From Paralithodes platypus (lineage: Eukaryota > Arthropoda > Malacostraca > Decapoda > Lithodidae): DNA of 64,000 nt. The stretch lies in the NCBI GenBank assembly GCA_032716605.1, contig CM064523.1, forward strand, positions 47,090,215-47,154,214, written 5' to 3'. Below the pieces are notes generated by a model. It saw nothing but the letters and a program-made list of their open reading frames with translations, did no database searches and had not been told where the DNA came from. Made by a program: the position numbers and the translations under genes. Of this stretch, positions 1 through 11,163 are shown piece after piece. Within the stretch, counting starts at the first letter, position 1. Each line of letters opens with the position of its first letter.

Positions 1-1416
1 CTCCTGTATTGGCAAAAAATTTCCGTCTGTGTACTCATACCTCATGCTTCCCAGTACCCTGGAAAGAAGCAAACATCCATCCAGTTCCTAAAAAAGGTGC
101 CTCTTCAGATCCATCAAACTACAGACCAATAGCTATAACTTCCACTCTGGGTAAAGTCTTTGAAATTATATTAAATAATCACATAATTAAGCATCTTGAG
201 AATAATAAATTAATCAGTGATAGGCAATATGGTTTTAGACGATGTCAATCAACTGCAGACATTCTTTGCCTTCTTATGCATCAAATCAACCAAGCTACAG
301 ACCAACATGGTGAAACACATACAGTAGCACTGGATATATCAAAGGCATTTGATAGAGTCTGGCATCAATCCTTATTGTCGAAGATGTCACACTACAGCCT
401 TGCATCATTAGTTCCACTAATTTCTTCTTATCTTCATAACAGAAAAATATGTGTAATGGTAGATGGCCTTTATTCTCAATTTCACTCAATACATGCTGGT
501 GTTCCCCAGGGATCAGTTTTGGCCCCAACTCTGTTCCTCATTCATATCAATGATCTCATATCTACCACTCATAATCCAATACATTCCTACGCAGATGACT
601 CAACACTCCACAGTTCCTTCACATTTACCAATTATTTCACCCAACCCGATCTTATAAATTCAAAAATAAACACTGCAATTTCTCTGAACCAGGACCTTTC
701 TATAATGAATGAATGGGGACAAAAGAAACTAGTTTCCTTTAATGCACAGAAAACCAAGTACATTCAATTTTCTAACCGACAGAATCTCACTGACTCCCAT
801 ATATTTTTTAATGATGTAAATATTCCCACTTCCCCTAGTATTGACATTCTCGGTGTAACATTAACTACTAACTTGAGCTGGACACATTATGTTAGAAGCA
901 TTGCTAAGAATGCCTCTAAAAAACTGGGACTCCTGTACAGAGTTCGAGAATTCTTCACTGACGAGCAGTTGGCCGTAATATATAAAAGTCATGTGCGTTC
1001 TCAGATGGATTACTGTTCACCTCTATGGGGTGGAAGTGGAGTGGTTGCCTTGAGGCAGTTGGACAAAATTCAAAATAAAGCTATTAGATCAATCAATAAC
1101 CCTGCAATCGCACAGGACCTTCCTACATTATCCATACGAAGAAACTTTGCATCCCTTGCATTATTCGATAGATATTTTCACAGCAATTGTGCCGCCTCTC
1201 CACATCTTTCCCCATAGAACTAGGGCAGCTGAGAGTGCCCATGAATATACACTTTCTCCTCCACAATGCAGAACTTCTGCTTATCAGAATTCATTTATCC
1301 CCAGAGCTACTAATCTTTGGAATTCACTTCCCTCGAATTGCTTTCCACAAACTTACAATCTACAAATGTTTAAATCCAGTTGTTACAAACATTTTATGAA
1401 TGGAGGATGCCTTTAG
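1..1416 (+). pseudogene. LINE family A reverse transcriptase, 3' part (cut by left window edge)
   Basis: The reading frame from position 9 to 1217 is a non-LTR retrotransposon reverse transcriptase of the Jockey/CR1 superfamily. It would copy the element's RNA at a nicked genomic target. Visible RT motifs in order are PSNYRPIA, LDISKAFDRVWH, GVPQGSVLAPTLF and the catalytic YADD near 590-600. A conserved tail (LGVTL, then DYCSPLWGG) follows. The frame breaks near 1200; the expected C-terminus (PRATNLWNSLP) continues in the next frame up to 1416, so a one-base-type frameshift inactivates this copy. The 5' end lies outside the window. The 3' end runs into A-rich sequence and an AT microsatellite. 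Related fragments of the same family lie at 21244-21509 plus 32303-33806 (minus) and at 63188-64000 (plus). The exact clade is not assigned. Confidence 0.9.
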
Positions 1417-1490
1417 GCACATGGACCTTTTTGTTTTATCTGTGTTTTTCCTTCCTCCATTCATTGTCTCTTTAAAAAAATAAAATACAA

Positions 1491-1492
<2 letters not shown>

Positions 1493-1542
<50 letters not shown>
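1493..1542. repeat. (TA)n microsatellite
   Basis: Near-perfect TA dinucleotide run directly after the A-rich 3' end of the LINE fragment. It may have grown from the LINE tail. Confidence 0.95.
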
Positions 1543-1545
<3 letters not shown>

Positions 1546-1751
1546 CAGTATATGTATATTTATACATATATATATAAACAAACAAATACAAATTCAAAAT
1601 CGAAAAATAAATATATATATATATAAATATATAAATACCTACTGTACAGTAAATGTATAAAACAATATAGGAAACAAAAAAAATTATCAAAATAAATGTA
1701 CATAATATATTATATATAATGTATAAAACAATATAAATATATATAAAAATA

Positions 1752-1753
<2 letters not shown>
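1543..1753. other. AT-rich low-complexity sequence
   Basis: Degenerate AT-rich sequence between two TA arrays. Open frames across it encode only Tyr/Ile runs and are not genes. Confidence 0.8.

Positions 1754-1801
<48 letters not shown>
1754..1801. repeat. (TA)n microsatellite
   Basis: Second TA dinucleotide array, separated from the first by about 210 bp of AT-rich sequence. Confidence 0.95.
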
Positions 1802-1808
<7 letters not shown>

Positions 1809-2345
1809 TGCCACACTACACTTACGATTTCTTGTAAAATTAGGGTATTCCAGGTCCTAAATCAGCACACTTCTCCCGCAATTCACCACCCTCAAGTATC
1901 GTGACCGTTCTCTCCTCTTACTGACACACACATAACGTAAGAAATATTATTTATTGATGACAAATATTTCCATATTCACTTTCACTGGGTAATAATGAGG
2001 CCGGGTGGACAGGTGGGCAGAGTATAGGCACGGTTTAAATATCCGCAGTTCCTGCCACACACAGGCTGGGCTCACAATGGAACGAAAATGTTGTGGGCTA
2101 GTACACGATACAGGGTACAGGGTTGTTAGATCGCTTCAAATGAAGATACAACTTACTAATTTACCACCCAAAATATCACTCAAATTGTGAGATAAATTTA
2201 TTTTTGCCAAATTTCTGAAAGTCATATCACGCAATTGAGTGATATTCTGACTTTTGCTCATTCCACCATATTACTCGATCGCGTGATATCAGACGCTAGG
2301 GGTTAAATAAGAGATTAATAAAAGCTTGCTGCTACCGGCAGACCT
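1802..2345. other. Unassigned non-coding sequence
   Basis: No coding frame or repeat boundary could be supported. A degenerate motif related to TATCACNCAATTG recurs around 2170-2290, but no element ends could be paired. Confidence 0.5.
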
Positions 2346-2480
2346 GCTGTATGTGGCTTCAGACACCAGCACCCTCGCCTCACCACTACAAGAGAGGAAG
2401 AGCATCTCACGACGCTACAGACCCAGGTATTGTATATAGGGTTCTGGGGGACCTATAGCATAATTTTGCTATAATAGCAC
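2346..2480 (+). repeat. Local duplicated unit, copy 1 (empty site for the pogo-like element)
   Basis: This segment aligns by eye to 2481-2550 joined to 4521-4590. Shared blocks include GCCTCACCA, GCTACAGA(C/T)CCA and AGGGTTCTGGG. Copy 1 reads straight through at about 2418-2420, where copy 2 carries the 2551-4520 insertion. The copies are clearly diverged, so the duplication is old. Confidence 0.65.
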
Positions 2481-2740
2481 TCACTGGTCATAGGTTGGGC
2501 CTCACCATAGTAAGAGGGAAGATCCTCCCAAGCTGCTACAGATCCAAGTACAGTGAACCCTCAAATTACGCGGGGGATATGTTCTGCGCTCTAGGCGCGT
2601 AGTTTTATTTGTGCATGTATGGAAGTTAAAACTAAAAGGGAAAAATAGGGATTGGTTCTGGCGCCGACGGAAAGTTTTACTATTTCTACCTTTCATCACC
2701 TAAGAACCACCAGATAAACTACCACACAAAATACATTTAA

Positions 2741-3858
2741 CCCACAGAACCCCAGCGCTGCAGCGTATGCGTCGGTAATGTATGTAACGCTAAACCCAAG
2801 CGCCGCATACGTTGCGTCCACTACTTTGAAATGATTTACTCGTCCTATGGTAGCTAGAGACCTGAAGATGGTATGGGAAACTACCTTATGATGTTGCCGA
2901 ACAGTGGCAGTACGCGCAACCCATAAAAAACTTTTATCTATGCACTTATCACACTAAGTTCACTTATAATGACATTATGTTATACAAGTTGCTAATATAT
3001 GAAATATGAAGGCACACATGATGCTCGGGTGTTGTAAATAACCGTCACTCGAAAACTGGACGCATCGTACATCTGCCATGCTGTCGCGCTCAGCTGTCTA
3101 TAGCCGGGCGGGAAGTTTGAAGGCCGCTCGGCATCAGCTGATGGCTGAGGTTGGCGACCCCCTCCAAACGACCCCCAATTGACCGAGGTGAGTGTTTTTT
3201 GTGTGTTTTTCTTCATTTCTCGCCTATTTAAGCTACATAAAAAAAAGGCGGGTGCCCAACCCCGAAAGGAGTTGAAATAGGGGAGCTACCCCCCCCCCCC
3301 CCCTCCAAAGGCGGCTTTCTAGGGCCTTTCCTAGCTGATGCTGAGAGGATTGGGTTCTAGTGATGTGGTGGTCTATCAGAGTGAGAGCTGAGCAATCTCT
3401 GCCATATACCCATAGCTTACTCCGACTATTCCTTTTACTTATATATCTTCTAGATCTCAAGTGACGGCGTCTTTTCCGTGGATTGACCTCCCTACTGCCA
3501 ACCTAGAAATTGGCAGATTGGGAGCCAAAGCGTCACATTTTTTCCTTGCCCCTCAACTTTCCCTTCATAATTGCTAAGGGGCACAGGGCCTTTGGTGGGG
3601 CTTTGGTTTCCCGGGCGTTTCCGCACCCTCCTCAGCTCCCTGCCTTGGAGTAGCTTCGGTCACCCGGGCTTTGTTGGTGGTAAGCAGGGAGGGTTTTGTG
3701 GGGACGCTCGTGTATGGCCTTGGCCTTGCTCGAGACCTAGGGGCTGTTCGGCCAGACAGCCTGGGGAATAACAACAACAACAACAACATAAAAAAAAAAA
3801 GGACAAATCTGCTGGTCCCTCGATGTACACTTATTCAAAACTAGTTGGGTTCAGTGGG
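2741..3858. mobile_element. TTAA-flanked piggyBac-like MITE, family A copy 1
   Basis: Flanked by TTAA at 2737-2740 and 3859-3862. Ends begin CCCAC(A/T)GAACCC in inverted orientation, and piggyBac-type elements have TTAA targets and CCC-starting ends. Several internal blocks match the second copy at 15330-16936: around 2760-2880 versus 15345-15470, and 3000-3230 versus 16617-16860. It carries no transposase. It sits inside the pogo-like element and itself carries a retroposed insertion. Confidence 0.8.
3247..3785 (+). mobile_element. Retroposed sequence (SINE or LINE 3' end) with (AAC)n tail
   Basis: The stretch absent from family A copy 2 is bounded by ACATAAAAAAAA at 3235-3246 and again from 3786, a target duplication of at least 12 bp. 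It ends in about seven ACA/AAC units. A target duplication with a simple-repeat tail indicates target-primed reverse transcription. No clear pol III box was found, so SINE versus truncated LINE is undecided. Confidence 0.65.
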
Positions 3859-4823
3859 TTAATGTACAAAAATAAGACGCAAACGTAAAATAACTCACAT
3901 TGGTAGTGGTTGAGCAACGCTGATGTCATGGATCTGCACCATCGATCGATAGTGCTGCACCCGAGACGGATCGACCAAAAAAATAGCGCTAGTGGTAAAG
4001 TTTTAAGTTGAAAAGTAATATATAGTTTCATACATATTATCAAGTGATATAGTTCAACAGTTCATATACATATAGTATTATGGAGTTGGCTTAATATCAT
4101 TTAGCCATGGGAGAGCAGTAAGCTTTGAAACAATTTTTGAGAGAAGTGAAAACAACTTCACCTAATTCCTGAGCAGAAGCAGATTTTCCATTTCCGATTT
4201 TGTTTGGTCAATATAAGATACATGCAACGAAAAACGAACAGTCTTTTAATGGATTCATAATTTCCTGCTGTGCGTTATAGATACATAATAGTTTGGTACC
4301 ACCGGAGATGTGTAGGCCTACAGTCAATAAGACAACGGCGACAATGTCGGAGGGCCCGGCGTCACGCCAATATGGCCGCCCGACACTCTCAAACAGGTAC
4401 GAATCAACTCTCGCTTGACATGGGCCCGTGTACATTTGTATAATTGAGCATATTTTTATATTTTTTGCCTCAATTGTGTATCAAGCGTAGATAAATTGCA
4501 CGTATTTTGAGGGTTCACTGTACCGTACTGTACACAATAATAGGGTTCTGGGCTCAGCTACCAGAAGTTGGAGCAGCTTAGTGATTAGTGTTACTGCTGA
4601 CCTGTTTTCATGTCCTACCCAACTTATCTGGCAGCAGTTATAGCCCCTAGCTCTAGCACCACCTTGCCACCTCTACGTAACTTTATGGCAGTTTGGTTAA
4701 TTGTATCCCTCTCCAGTGCCATTGTTGGGTTAATCCTTACTTACAACTATATGATGACAAGCCACCATTGACTAACTTGTGAACTTTTGGAATTGTTGTA
4801 ATTAAATTAGTCATTGGTTCATA

Positions 4824-5940
4824 GTACTAGGACCAATTATCTTTCTAATTTACATCAACGACATAGATGAGGGTCTCACCTGTACAATCTCAAAATTTGC
4901 TGACGATACAAAAATTGCAAATAGCGTACTCTCAAAAGAACAAGTTGACGATATGCAACACAATCTAGATAAGTTGTCATGTTGGGCCCAAATTTGGCAA
5001 ATGAATTTCAATGCGGATAAATGTAAAGTACTACATATCGGATACCAAAATGAGAAAGCAAACTATTCGATGAATGGCACTCAGCTTAAGAATGTAAACA
5101 GAGAAACCGATCTGGGAGTAACAATATCGAGTAACCTAAAACCGACTCAACAATGTTCAGAAGTTGTTAAGATTGCAAACATAATATTTGGCTTCATAGG
5201 CAGGTCATTTGAGCATAAATCCAATGACGTGATCCTAGCCCTCTACAATTCCTTAGTCTGCTCTCTTCTGGAATACTGCGTTCAATCCTGGTGCCCTTAT
5301 TACCAAAAAGATATAGACAAGCTAGAACGAGTTCAGAGTTCAACGTAGAGTAACCAAAATTATACCTAGCCTAAAGAACAAACCATACGAGGAGCATCTT
5401 AGAGAATTAAATATATTTCCTTTAACCCAACGCAGATTAAGAGGCGACTTAATTCAAGTGTTCGAAATCATCAAAGGCATCAACAATATGAACTGTAGTA
5501 AGTACTTCACTATTGACCAATCTAATTACACACGGGGAAATGGTTGCAAAAATTATTGGTAAATCTTTTAACTCACACGAAGCTAAGAATTTCTTCTTCA
5601 ATCGAGTTGTCAACTTATGGAATGGGCTTCCCCGAGATGTTATAGACTGCAGCACCGTTGATTCATTTAAACTTCGCCTAGACAAATATCTCTCATCGCG
5701 ACTGACTGCGTTTGTAAATAAATAACTTTATTTTATCCTCCCCTCAGTTACTAACCCATCTGTACCCTACTAACTTCCTAATCCTGCCACGGACATTAGT
5801 TCCAGGGCAGTAGTTCCCTTTCCAATGTTCCCTTACCCACTCTAAACCAGCGTTTGGACGCTTGATCCTCAGTGTTTTGGAGGATAAGCAGCCTAGAAGG
5901 GTCACTATACCTGTTGTTGCTTGATTTCCTTTGTACTCCT
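4824..5940 (+). pseudogene. LINE family B (CR1/Jockey-type) reverse transcriptase, 5'-truncated
   Basis: The fragment opens inside RT motif B (GPIIFLIYIND from 4830) and continues through FADDTKIANS, MNFNADKCKVLHIG, DLGVTISS and LLEYCVQSWCP. The first frame stops at 5346-5348; the conserved protein resumes from 5344 in another frame and shifts again near 5540 to give NLWNGLPRDVI, ending near 5725. It is therefore a 5'-truncated copy with two frameshifts. The 3' untranslated part (5726-5940) matches 49381-49607 closely, including the block ending in TTTCCTTTGTACTCC. In life the protein would drive target-primed reverse transcription. The catalytic FADD is intact here, but the domain is incomplete. 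Confidence 0.9.
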
Positions 5941-6189
5941 TTCTGCTCTGTTATATATAAATGTTACTGTAGAGTTGCTTGCATTTGCAGGGAGGTGATG
6001 TGATGTGCTACAGACAGCTACAGTGTGAACCATTACCATCACAACACAAGCTTACCAGCTAAGGATAGCCCAATACAGATATTTAGGAATATTTTAAATG
6101 GATTCCTGTACTGTGCAGTATATTACCCCATTCCCTTGCTCAAGGGGAATGGTAATGACTCAGTTCTAGTGGAAACACTTTTAATGAGT

Positions 6190-6266
6190 CCGAGCATGGG
6201 CGTGATCCTGGAACCTTCTGGGTGGAAGTCCAAGATGCTAGTCACTACACCAGTGATTCGCTGGTG
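6190..6266 (-). mobile_element. tRNA-derived SINE head
   Basis: Read on the minus strand, the sequence has an A-box-like TGGTGTAGTGACTAGCA and a degenerate B-box-like GGTTCCAGGATC. The core AGCATCTTGG..TTCCACC is shared with the SINE at 20960-21243. The cloverleaf is too decayed to be a tRNA gene. Confidence 0.55.
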
Positions 6267-7240
6267 AAGTAAAAAATATAACCATTATTACATGAAACAA
6301 ATAAGTGCACAGTCACACTCAAAAGTCATGGACAATCTCTTAAATTGTATTATTGTATCACTGTTAAGGCTGGTGTGGTACGGATTTGGCAGGTGCAAGT
6401 GTTTCAAAGGGACTTTGTCCCCTTTGTTTGCTGAGGCACTGTTAGCGCTATACCAACATCCGCCACTGTAATGCTATGATGGGGCCGTGTTGTAGCAAGT
6501 CTATATACTGTACTACAGTAAAGAGACTAAAGCACGATCTCTGTGGACCAAGCGGTCATTAAACTTGTATGTATGTATTTCTAGAAAAAGAAGCCCCACC
6601 ACACATGAAGAAAACCTATTTTCAAGTTTGACCAGTTTAGTTTAGTTTATTTAATATGTTTTTTAATCAATAGAGTATAATAAGATATAAGTTGTGAAAT
6701 TGAGTGATGATTTTTGAGCATCAGTGCTTATTATTTGTTATATTGTACCCATTAAACTAATGTGTACACCACTGTTTGTAACATTTGATATTTGAATGTT
6801 TATTATAATGTCATGTGTATTTCTATATACATATTACTATATATCAGTGTGAACATAACTATATTACGTATTGTTGTACCTGAAATTTTGTATATAAAAA
6901 TATATATTTTGTAAATAAAATATATTAATGTCTGCCTCCAATTATGAATTTTCCAAGGTCATCATATCTAAAATTATTATGCAACAATATTGATGTTGAA
7001 TATATTACAATATGGAGAATGGATAAATAAAAAAACACCTTTAGTTATGTTGATATAGGTCAAGTGCACACACAACATATATACAGAGTGTACACATGCC
7101 TTAATCATATTGCAACATACACACATGTACTTTCAGGGCAATACTATCATTGTTTAATATCCCATGATAATATACCGTACTCTGTAGAATCGGCAGCGTT
7201 GCACCAAATATATCCGGCACCGCTGCACATGTTTTCATCA
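6267..7240. other. AT-rich sequence without identifiable genes
   Basis: No supportable coding frame. AT-rich with possible polyadenylation-like AATAAA strings (near 6915 and 7024). Part of it could be the body of the LTR suggested by the site at 7394-7406. Confidence 0.5.
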
Positions 7241-7412
7241 GTAACATCCGGTCGGCACTCAGCTTAACAAGTGCCTCCCAGCTCCCTGTATCTCTGGCTA
7301 ATAAGAACCTATAAACTTATCTCTGGACTTTTATTCTACATCCTTGTGCAAGAAAGGATTATCAAGGTTGTTGTAGTTTCTCATGACAACCATACATGGC
7401 GCAGTCAGTGTA
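7241..7412 (+). mobile_element. Possible LTR 3' end and primer-binding site
   Basis: The trinucleotide ACA (7394-7396) is followed directly by TGGCGCAGTC (7397-7406). This is the arrangement seen at the LTR/primer-binding-site junction of many Ty3/Gypsy elements. No matching left LTR end or second LTR was found. A TTAA MITE interrupts the presumed leader 6 bp further on. Confidence 0.35.
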
Positions 7413-7416
7413 TTAA

Positions 7417-8012
7417 CCCTGGAACTGCGGGGAGACTCTTAAGAGTTCCCCCGGCGGACTGCGGGAAGACTCTTAAGAGTCAGAGAAGAAAAAAATGAAC
7501 TTTTGACATCGTAAAAAAAAAATAATAATAATTGGCCCCTGGGCCATGCAAAATCTCAGTCCTCTACCTCCCCTCCTTCCCCACTTTCCTCCTCTCCTTC
7601 AGTTATCACCTAATTTCCCTGTTATTCCCTTATTCTGAGGTATATTTTCGTGCTAACATTAGCGAGTTGCAAGCAGGGCGTTGTCATCACTGATAGCAAG
7701 CGAGTGCAAGAGAGAGAGAGAGAGAGTATCGATCGACTGTGTCTCAGTGGCCTTGGGGGAAATTGGCGGGAAAGCAGTTGGCCCACCCATACATTATACA
7801 ACTCGTGGGCTATATCTCCGATTTTGACCATCCAAACTCTGTTTTCACTCGTTTTATTGTTGTTTCAGGTTAATACCTTTATAATCAACCCATAATAGTA
7901 TGGATAAGTATTAATGCTATTTATGGCAAAATGAATATTTTAGTGACGGAAACACCTCAAATACATGCGCACAGGGAGAGGTGTCTAATTACCCCCATGC
8001 GCACTTGTTAGG
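7417..8012. mobile_element. TTAA-flanked piggyBac-like MITE, family B copy 1
   Basis: TTAA lies at 7413-7416 and 8013-8016. One end carries CTCTTAAGAG inside two near-identical blocks (GGAGACTCTTAAGAGT and GAAGACTCTTAAGAGT). The whole element matches 60338-60965 in inverted orientation, including an internal (GA)n run and the CCCATGCGCAC block near the other end. A more diverged copy is at 17013-17625. No transposase is encoded. Confidence 0.8.
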
Positions 8013-8465
8013 TTAAAGCCAGGAGATACGAGCCAAGACCGGATTATCAGCCAGCCATCTTGCAAGACCTCGCCTCTCCAGCCCTGGATATATCATTGTG
8101 CAGTGCTTTCAAGTGCAGTGAAGTGCTTAAGTGTGTAGTGCAGTGCCTTTAATATATGTCCCATGTAATTTGTGCCCATTCCCGACTTGCTGTGAGGGCT
8201 ATAGCTGCCGAATCATTGCTGGACAAGAGCGAGGAGTAGCATACCCTCCCCCTCTAACGTCTCCAGCAACACTAAAGTTCTCACCCCTCACTGGGCCCTC
8301 AGTGCCTTACAGCTGTGCCGGCACATGCGCGCACGGACACACGCACATCGCTGCCAAGTCAACACGGTGTTGCCAAGCCTACCGCACTCACGCACTCACT
8401 CTCTCTAGCACAGATAATTTATCTCACTATTAAATAAACTGTTCCAGTTGTACTGCACATTTTCA

Positions 8466-8812
8466 TCGTTCCTGCAAGCCTACAGTATGTCAGCTATCAA
8501 CCAAGTATGGAGGGAGATGGGCAGATTCATGGGGAGCCCACAGACACCCCACAACACCATACTGGGGATGGAGAAACTGGTGGAGCTACTGGTGGAGATA
8601 ATGATGGAGATACTGTTGGAGTGGCTGGTGAGGGGTACCAGTCAGTTCATTCCACTCCAACCTCTCCTCCTCTCACCACCCCTCATTTCAATCCACCTCC
8701 CCAACCTCCCCCCAATTTACCTCCCCTACACTATAGGGGGATGCCACCCCTGTCACGACAACCATACAAGTTATACAAATTCCATGTAGCTAATGGTGCT
8801 TTGAATTTGTAA
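8466..8812 (+). CDS. Proline-rich open frame, unknown; possible gag remnant
   Basis: A 101-residue frame (8507-8812) is Gly/Asp-rich at first and then proline-rich (TPTSPPLTTPHF, PPPQPPPNLPP). It matches nothing I recognise. Its place downstream of the possible primer-binding site at 7397 and the leader-like sequence makes a decayed gag N-terminus conceivable. The motif GACAACCATACA just before the LTR-like end (7385-7396) recurs at 8757-8768, so this stretch may be a chimera produced by deletion. An overlapping frame from 8466 is equally uncertain. Confidence 0.2.
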
Positions 8813-9222
8813 CAAGTGGACTTGAAATATAATGGATTGAAGTTTAGTTGAATGTTACTCAGAGAAGTTACTTGTGAGAAGTGAATTCTTGAGAGAGTTA
8901 GTACAGAGTGCATGTGTTGGTGCATTTGTCTTAATTTTGAGTTTTACTTGACGGTTGAACTAAAGGGGAGGCCCGCGCGGGTGTGCTGTTCTTCAGCAGT
9001 ACACTTTGTTTTTAATCTTAAATCCTTTTTTTTATTCTAACTCTCAAAGTTATTCCACTTTTAGCAATATTTTTGTAGTCCCTTGTATTTGATTGTTTTC
9101 CCTATCTTCTGTTAACGTGTCTTTTCACTTTTACTGTATTATATATATTTTTTTTGCTGTTGTTGGTATCAGTTTAATTTGTAAGGTAGTAGTTTAGGCT
9201 GAGGTTTTGCCAATCCGGCACC

Positions 9223-9402
9223 ATGTTTGGAGGCATTATGTCCAGGCCCCCAAGTCCTCCTGGGAAAACCTGTACTCGGTATGGCCATGACAACCGCGGG
9301 GGTGGAGGAACAAGCCAGAAAAGTGACGGAAATGTCGTTCGGGTGAAAGGAAGCGTGCTCCGTGTCTGCGCCTTCAATGCCAATGACATAAATTATTTTG
9401 GT
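9223..9402 (+). CDS. Candidate host first coding exon, product unknown
   Basis: An ATG in good context (CACCATG) opens a frame starting MFGGIMSRPPSPPGK. It runs about 60 codons to ...NDINYFG. The next bases fit a 5' splice donor (G then GTAAGAAAGT, about 9401-9412), after which the frame soon ends. Composition is less repeat-like than its surroundings. I do not recognise the protein, see no partner exon in the window, and cannot exclude chance or a LINE 5' remnant. Confidence 0.25.
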
Positions 9403-9432
9403 AAGAAAGTGTGTCTGATGCCTGAAATTTAA

Positions 9433-10850
9433 GATGGAAGTGTGAATGTGTGAGGGGTGGGTATAGGTTCGAGCCTTTGAAGGGAGAGGACGTATGGATT
9501 TTTCTCTCCGTGGTGAACAGCAAGTTAGTGAGGGAAGGGGTGGTGATGGAATTGTGATATATACAACAGGGTGAGTGGGAAATTACGGTGATTTGATATT
9601 GGGTGAAACTCTGGAGTTCTATCTAACCAAAATCAAACAACATGTGAAAGAAGAGACGGAAAATTGAAGAGTGCTGTGCCAGGCAGCGAGGGAGGCGTAC
9701 GGACGAGGGGCAAGCCGATGCCAGGCAAAATACCCTCCCTCCTTGACTGTCTCCAGTCAACACCACTCACCCTAGGGTGTGCCCCCCTCCCTTCCCCACC
9801 AACATCCCATCTGTCATCACGCCAGTGCATGGAGAAGCTGGTCGTGTGAAAGTGGACCGAAATATTCTGCATGGCGCTTATGCTGAGAGGACGACTGCAG
9901 CAGGGGGAAGTATGCAGGAGAGAGACAGCGAAGTACAGCAGAGGCGAAAAGGCGGAGTAAAGGAATAGAGGAAGGAGCCATAAACCTCGCTGACCACAAC
10001 ACTCCCCCCCCCCCCCTCTACCTCTCCTCCCCTCGCTTAAAGTAATATGATGCCTGACAGTATAAAAGCAAAACAAAAGTGTATTTAAGTATGGTTCTTA
10101 TCTAAATCCATGGGGGAGATTTGTATTAAAAACAAAATGTCAGTGGTATATTTTGATGCAATGCAGCTTAAAAATAAATGTGTGTTTATGTAAGAGTAGT
10201 AGTAGCTACTGTATAATAGAGAGAGAGAAACACAGTGACAACAAGTATTCAACCCTCCCTCCTCCCCCCCCCCATCTTTTCCCACACATTCACTTTCCTC
10301 TCCTCTCCTTCCCTCTTCCCTCCTTCCCTCTTCCTTCCACTTTCCTCAATGTCCCTCATGCTAATATTACATGAGTAACATAATGTAATATTTTGTACAT
10401 ATATTTTTGGCTTGAAAATAATTAAATCTTAGGACATAATTGGCTGGTTTCCATTTAAAGTTAGGCATATTTAGAATGTAAAGCGGCTCAAATTGCCAAG
10501 GTTTCTTTAGCTTTGTATAGAGTCACTTAGCTTTGAGGAAACAGGCCGATTATATTAGGTAAGGTTATATATGATTTATGGCCGAGTCAGGAAATCAGAC
10601 TTGAAGTGGTATATTTCATGTGAGAGTTATCTCTAACGAACTAGTAACTAAGTATACTATTTAAAATAAGGTATAATTTGCTGATATATTATGTGCATAC
10701 TGATAACCAGGACCTTTTTCTCAAACTAATAGTAGATTTCTAACATCCTTCTTTAATCCTTAGCACTATTTTGACACTTGTCTTTTTAATCATTTTACTC
10801 TCTTAACTAGTGTATTTCCTGTCTCACTACAATAATCGTTTTGTATTATA
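9433..10850. other. Unassigned non-coding sequence
   Basis: Contains short C-rich and (GA)n tracts (C-runs near 10005-10017 and 10264-10273). A 147-codon minus-strand frame here (9633-10076) has no recognisable domain and is biased by low complexity. Nothing else could be supported. Confidence 0.5.
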
Positions 10851-10853
10851 TAT

Positions 10854-10900
10854 ACTATATATATATATATTTTTTTTTTTTGTTTTTTTTTTTTTTTTTC
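10854..10900. repeat. (TA)n and poly(T) low-complexity tract
   Basis: TA run followed by an impure T homopolymer. Possibly a reversed poly(A) tail of an unrecognised retroposon. Confidence 0.85.
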
Positions 10901-11163
10901 CCGTGTTTATTCTTTGTGCGTATTTTTAAACACTACTTTTATTTTACTTTATTTTTCTATTTTCTTTTGCACCCACTGTCTTGTAATATAGCCTGATCTT
11001 CTGTAGCCTTGCATCATACTAGGTGAGTTAAATAACTTATCTTACTCTTTCTATCTCTAACGCTACTCATAGGATGTTTACATTTTCACCTTTATCGGGC
11101 AGAGGCTCATCCCTTAGGAAGAAATGATAGATAGACTCAGTATTAGGGAATAGGTAGGAAATT

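Larger units (their letters stand above)
2551..4520. mobile_element. pogo/Tigger-like non-autonomous DNA transposon (with nested insertions)
   Basis: The terminal inverted repeat is CAGTGAACCCTCAAA followed by W-TACG at the left, and its reverse complement lies at the right end. Both ends are flanked by the dinucleotide TA (2549-2550 and 4521-4522). A CAGT start and TA target duplication fit the pogo/Tigger branch of Tc1/mariner. No transposase is visible. Without the nested TTAA element at 2741-3858 it would be about 0.85 kb. The family call rests on the ends only and is an inference. Confidence 0.75.

Noticed and set aside
1360..1816. Minus-strand Tyr/Ile-rich open frames
   Set aside because: They are translations of TA microsatellites and flanking AT-rich sequence.
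2290..2310. A further TTAA MITE end (AGGGGTTAA at 2300-2305)
   Set aside because: No matching inverted end with TTAA could be found upstream within a reasonable distance.
9633..10076. A 147-codon minus-strand frame
   Set aside because: Low-complexity Gly/Ser/Leu composition over C- and G-rich tracts, no domain, no splice or promoter support.
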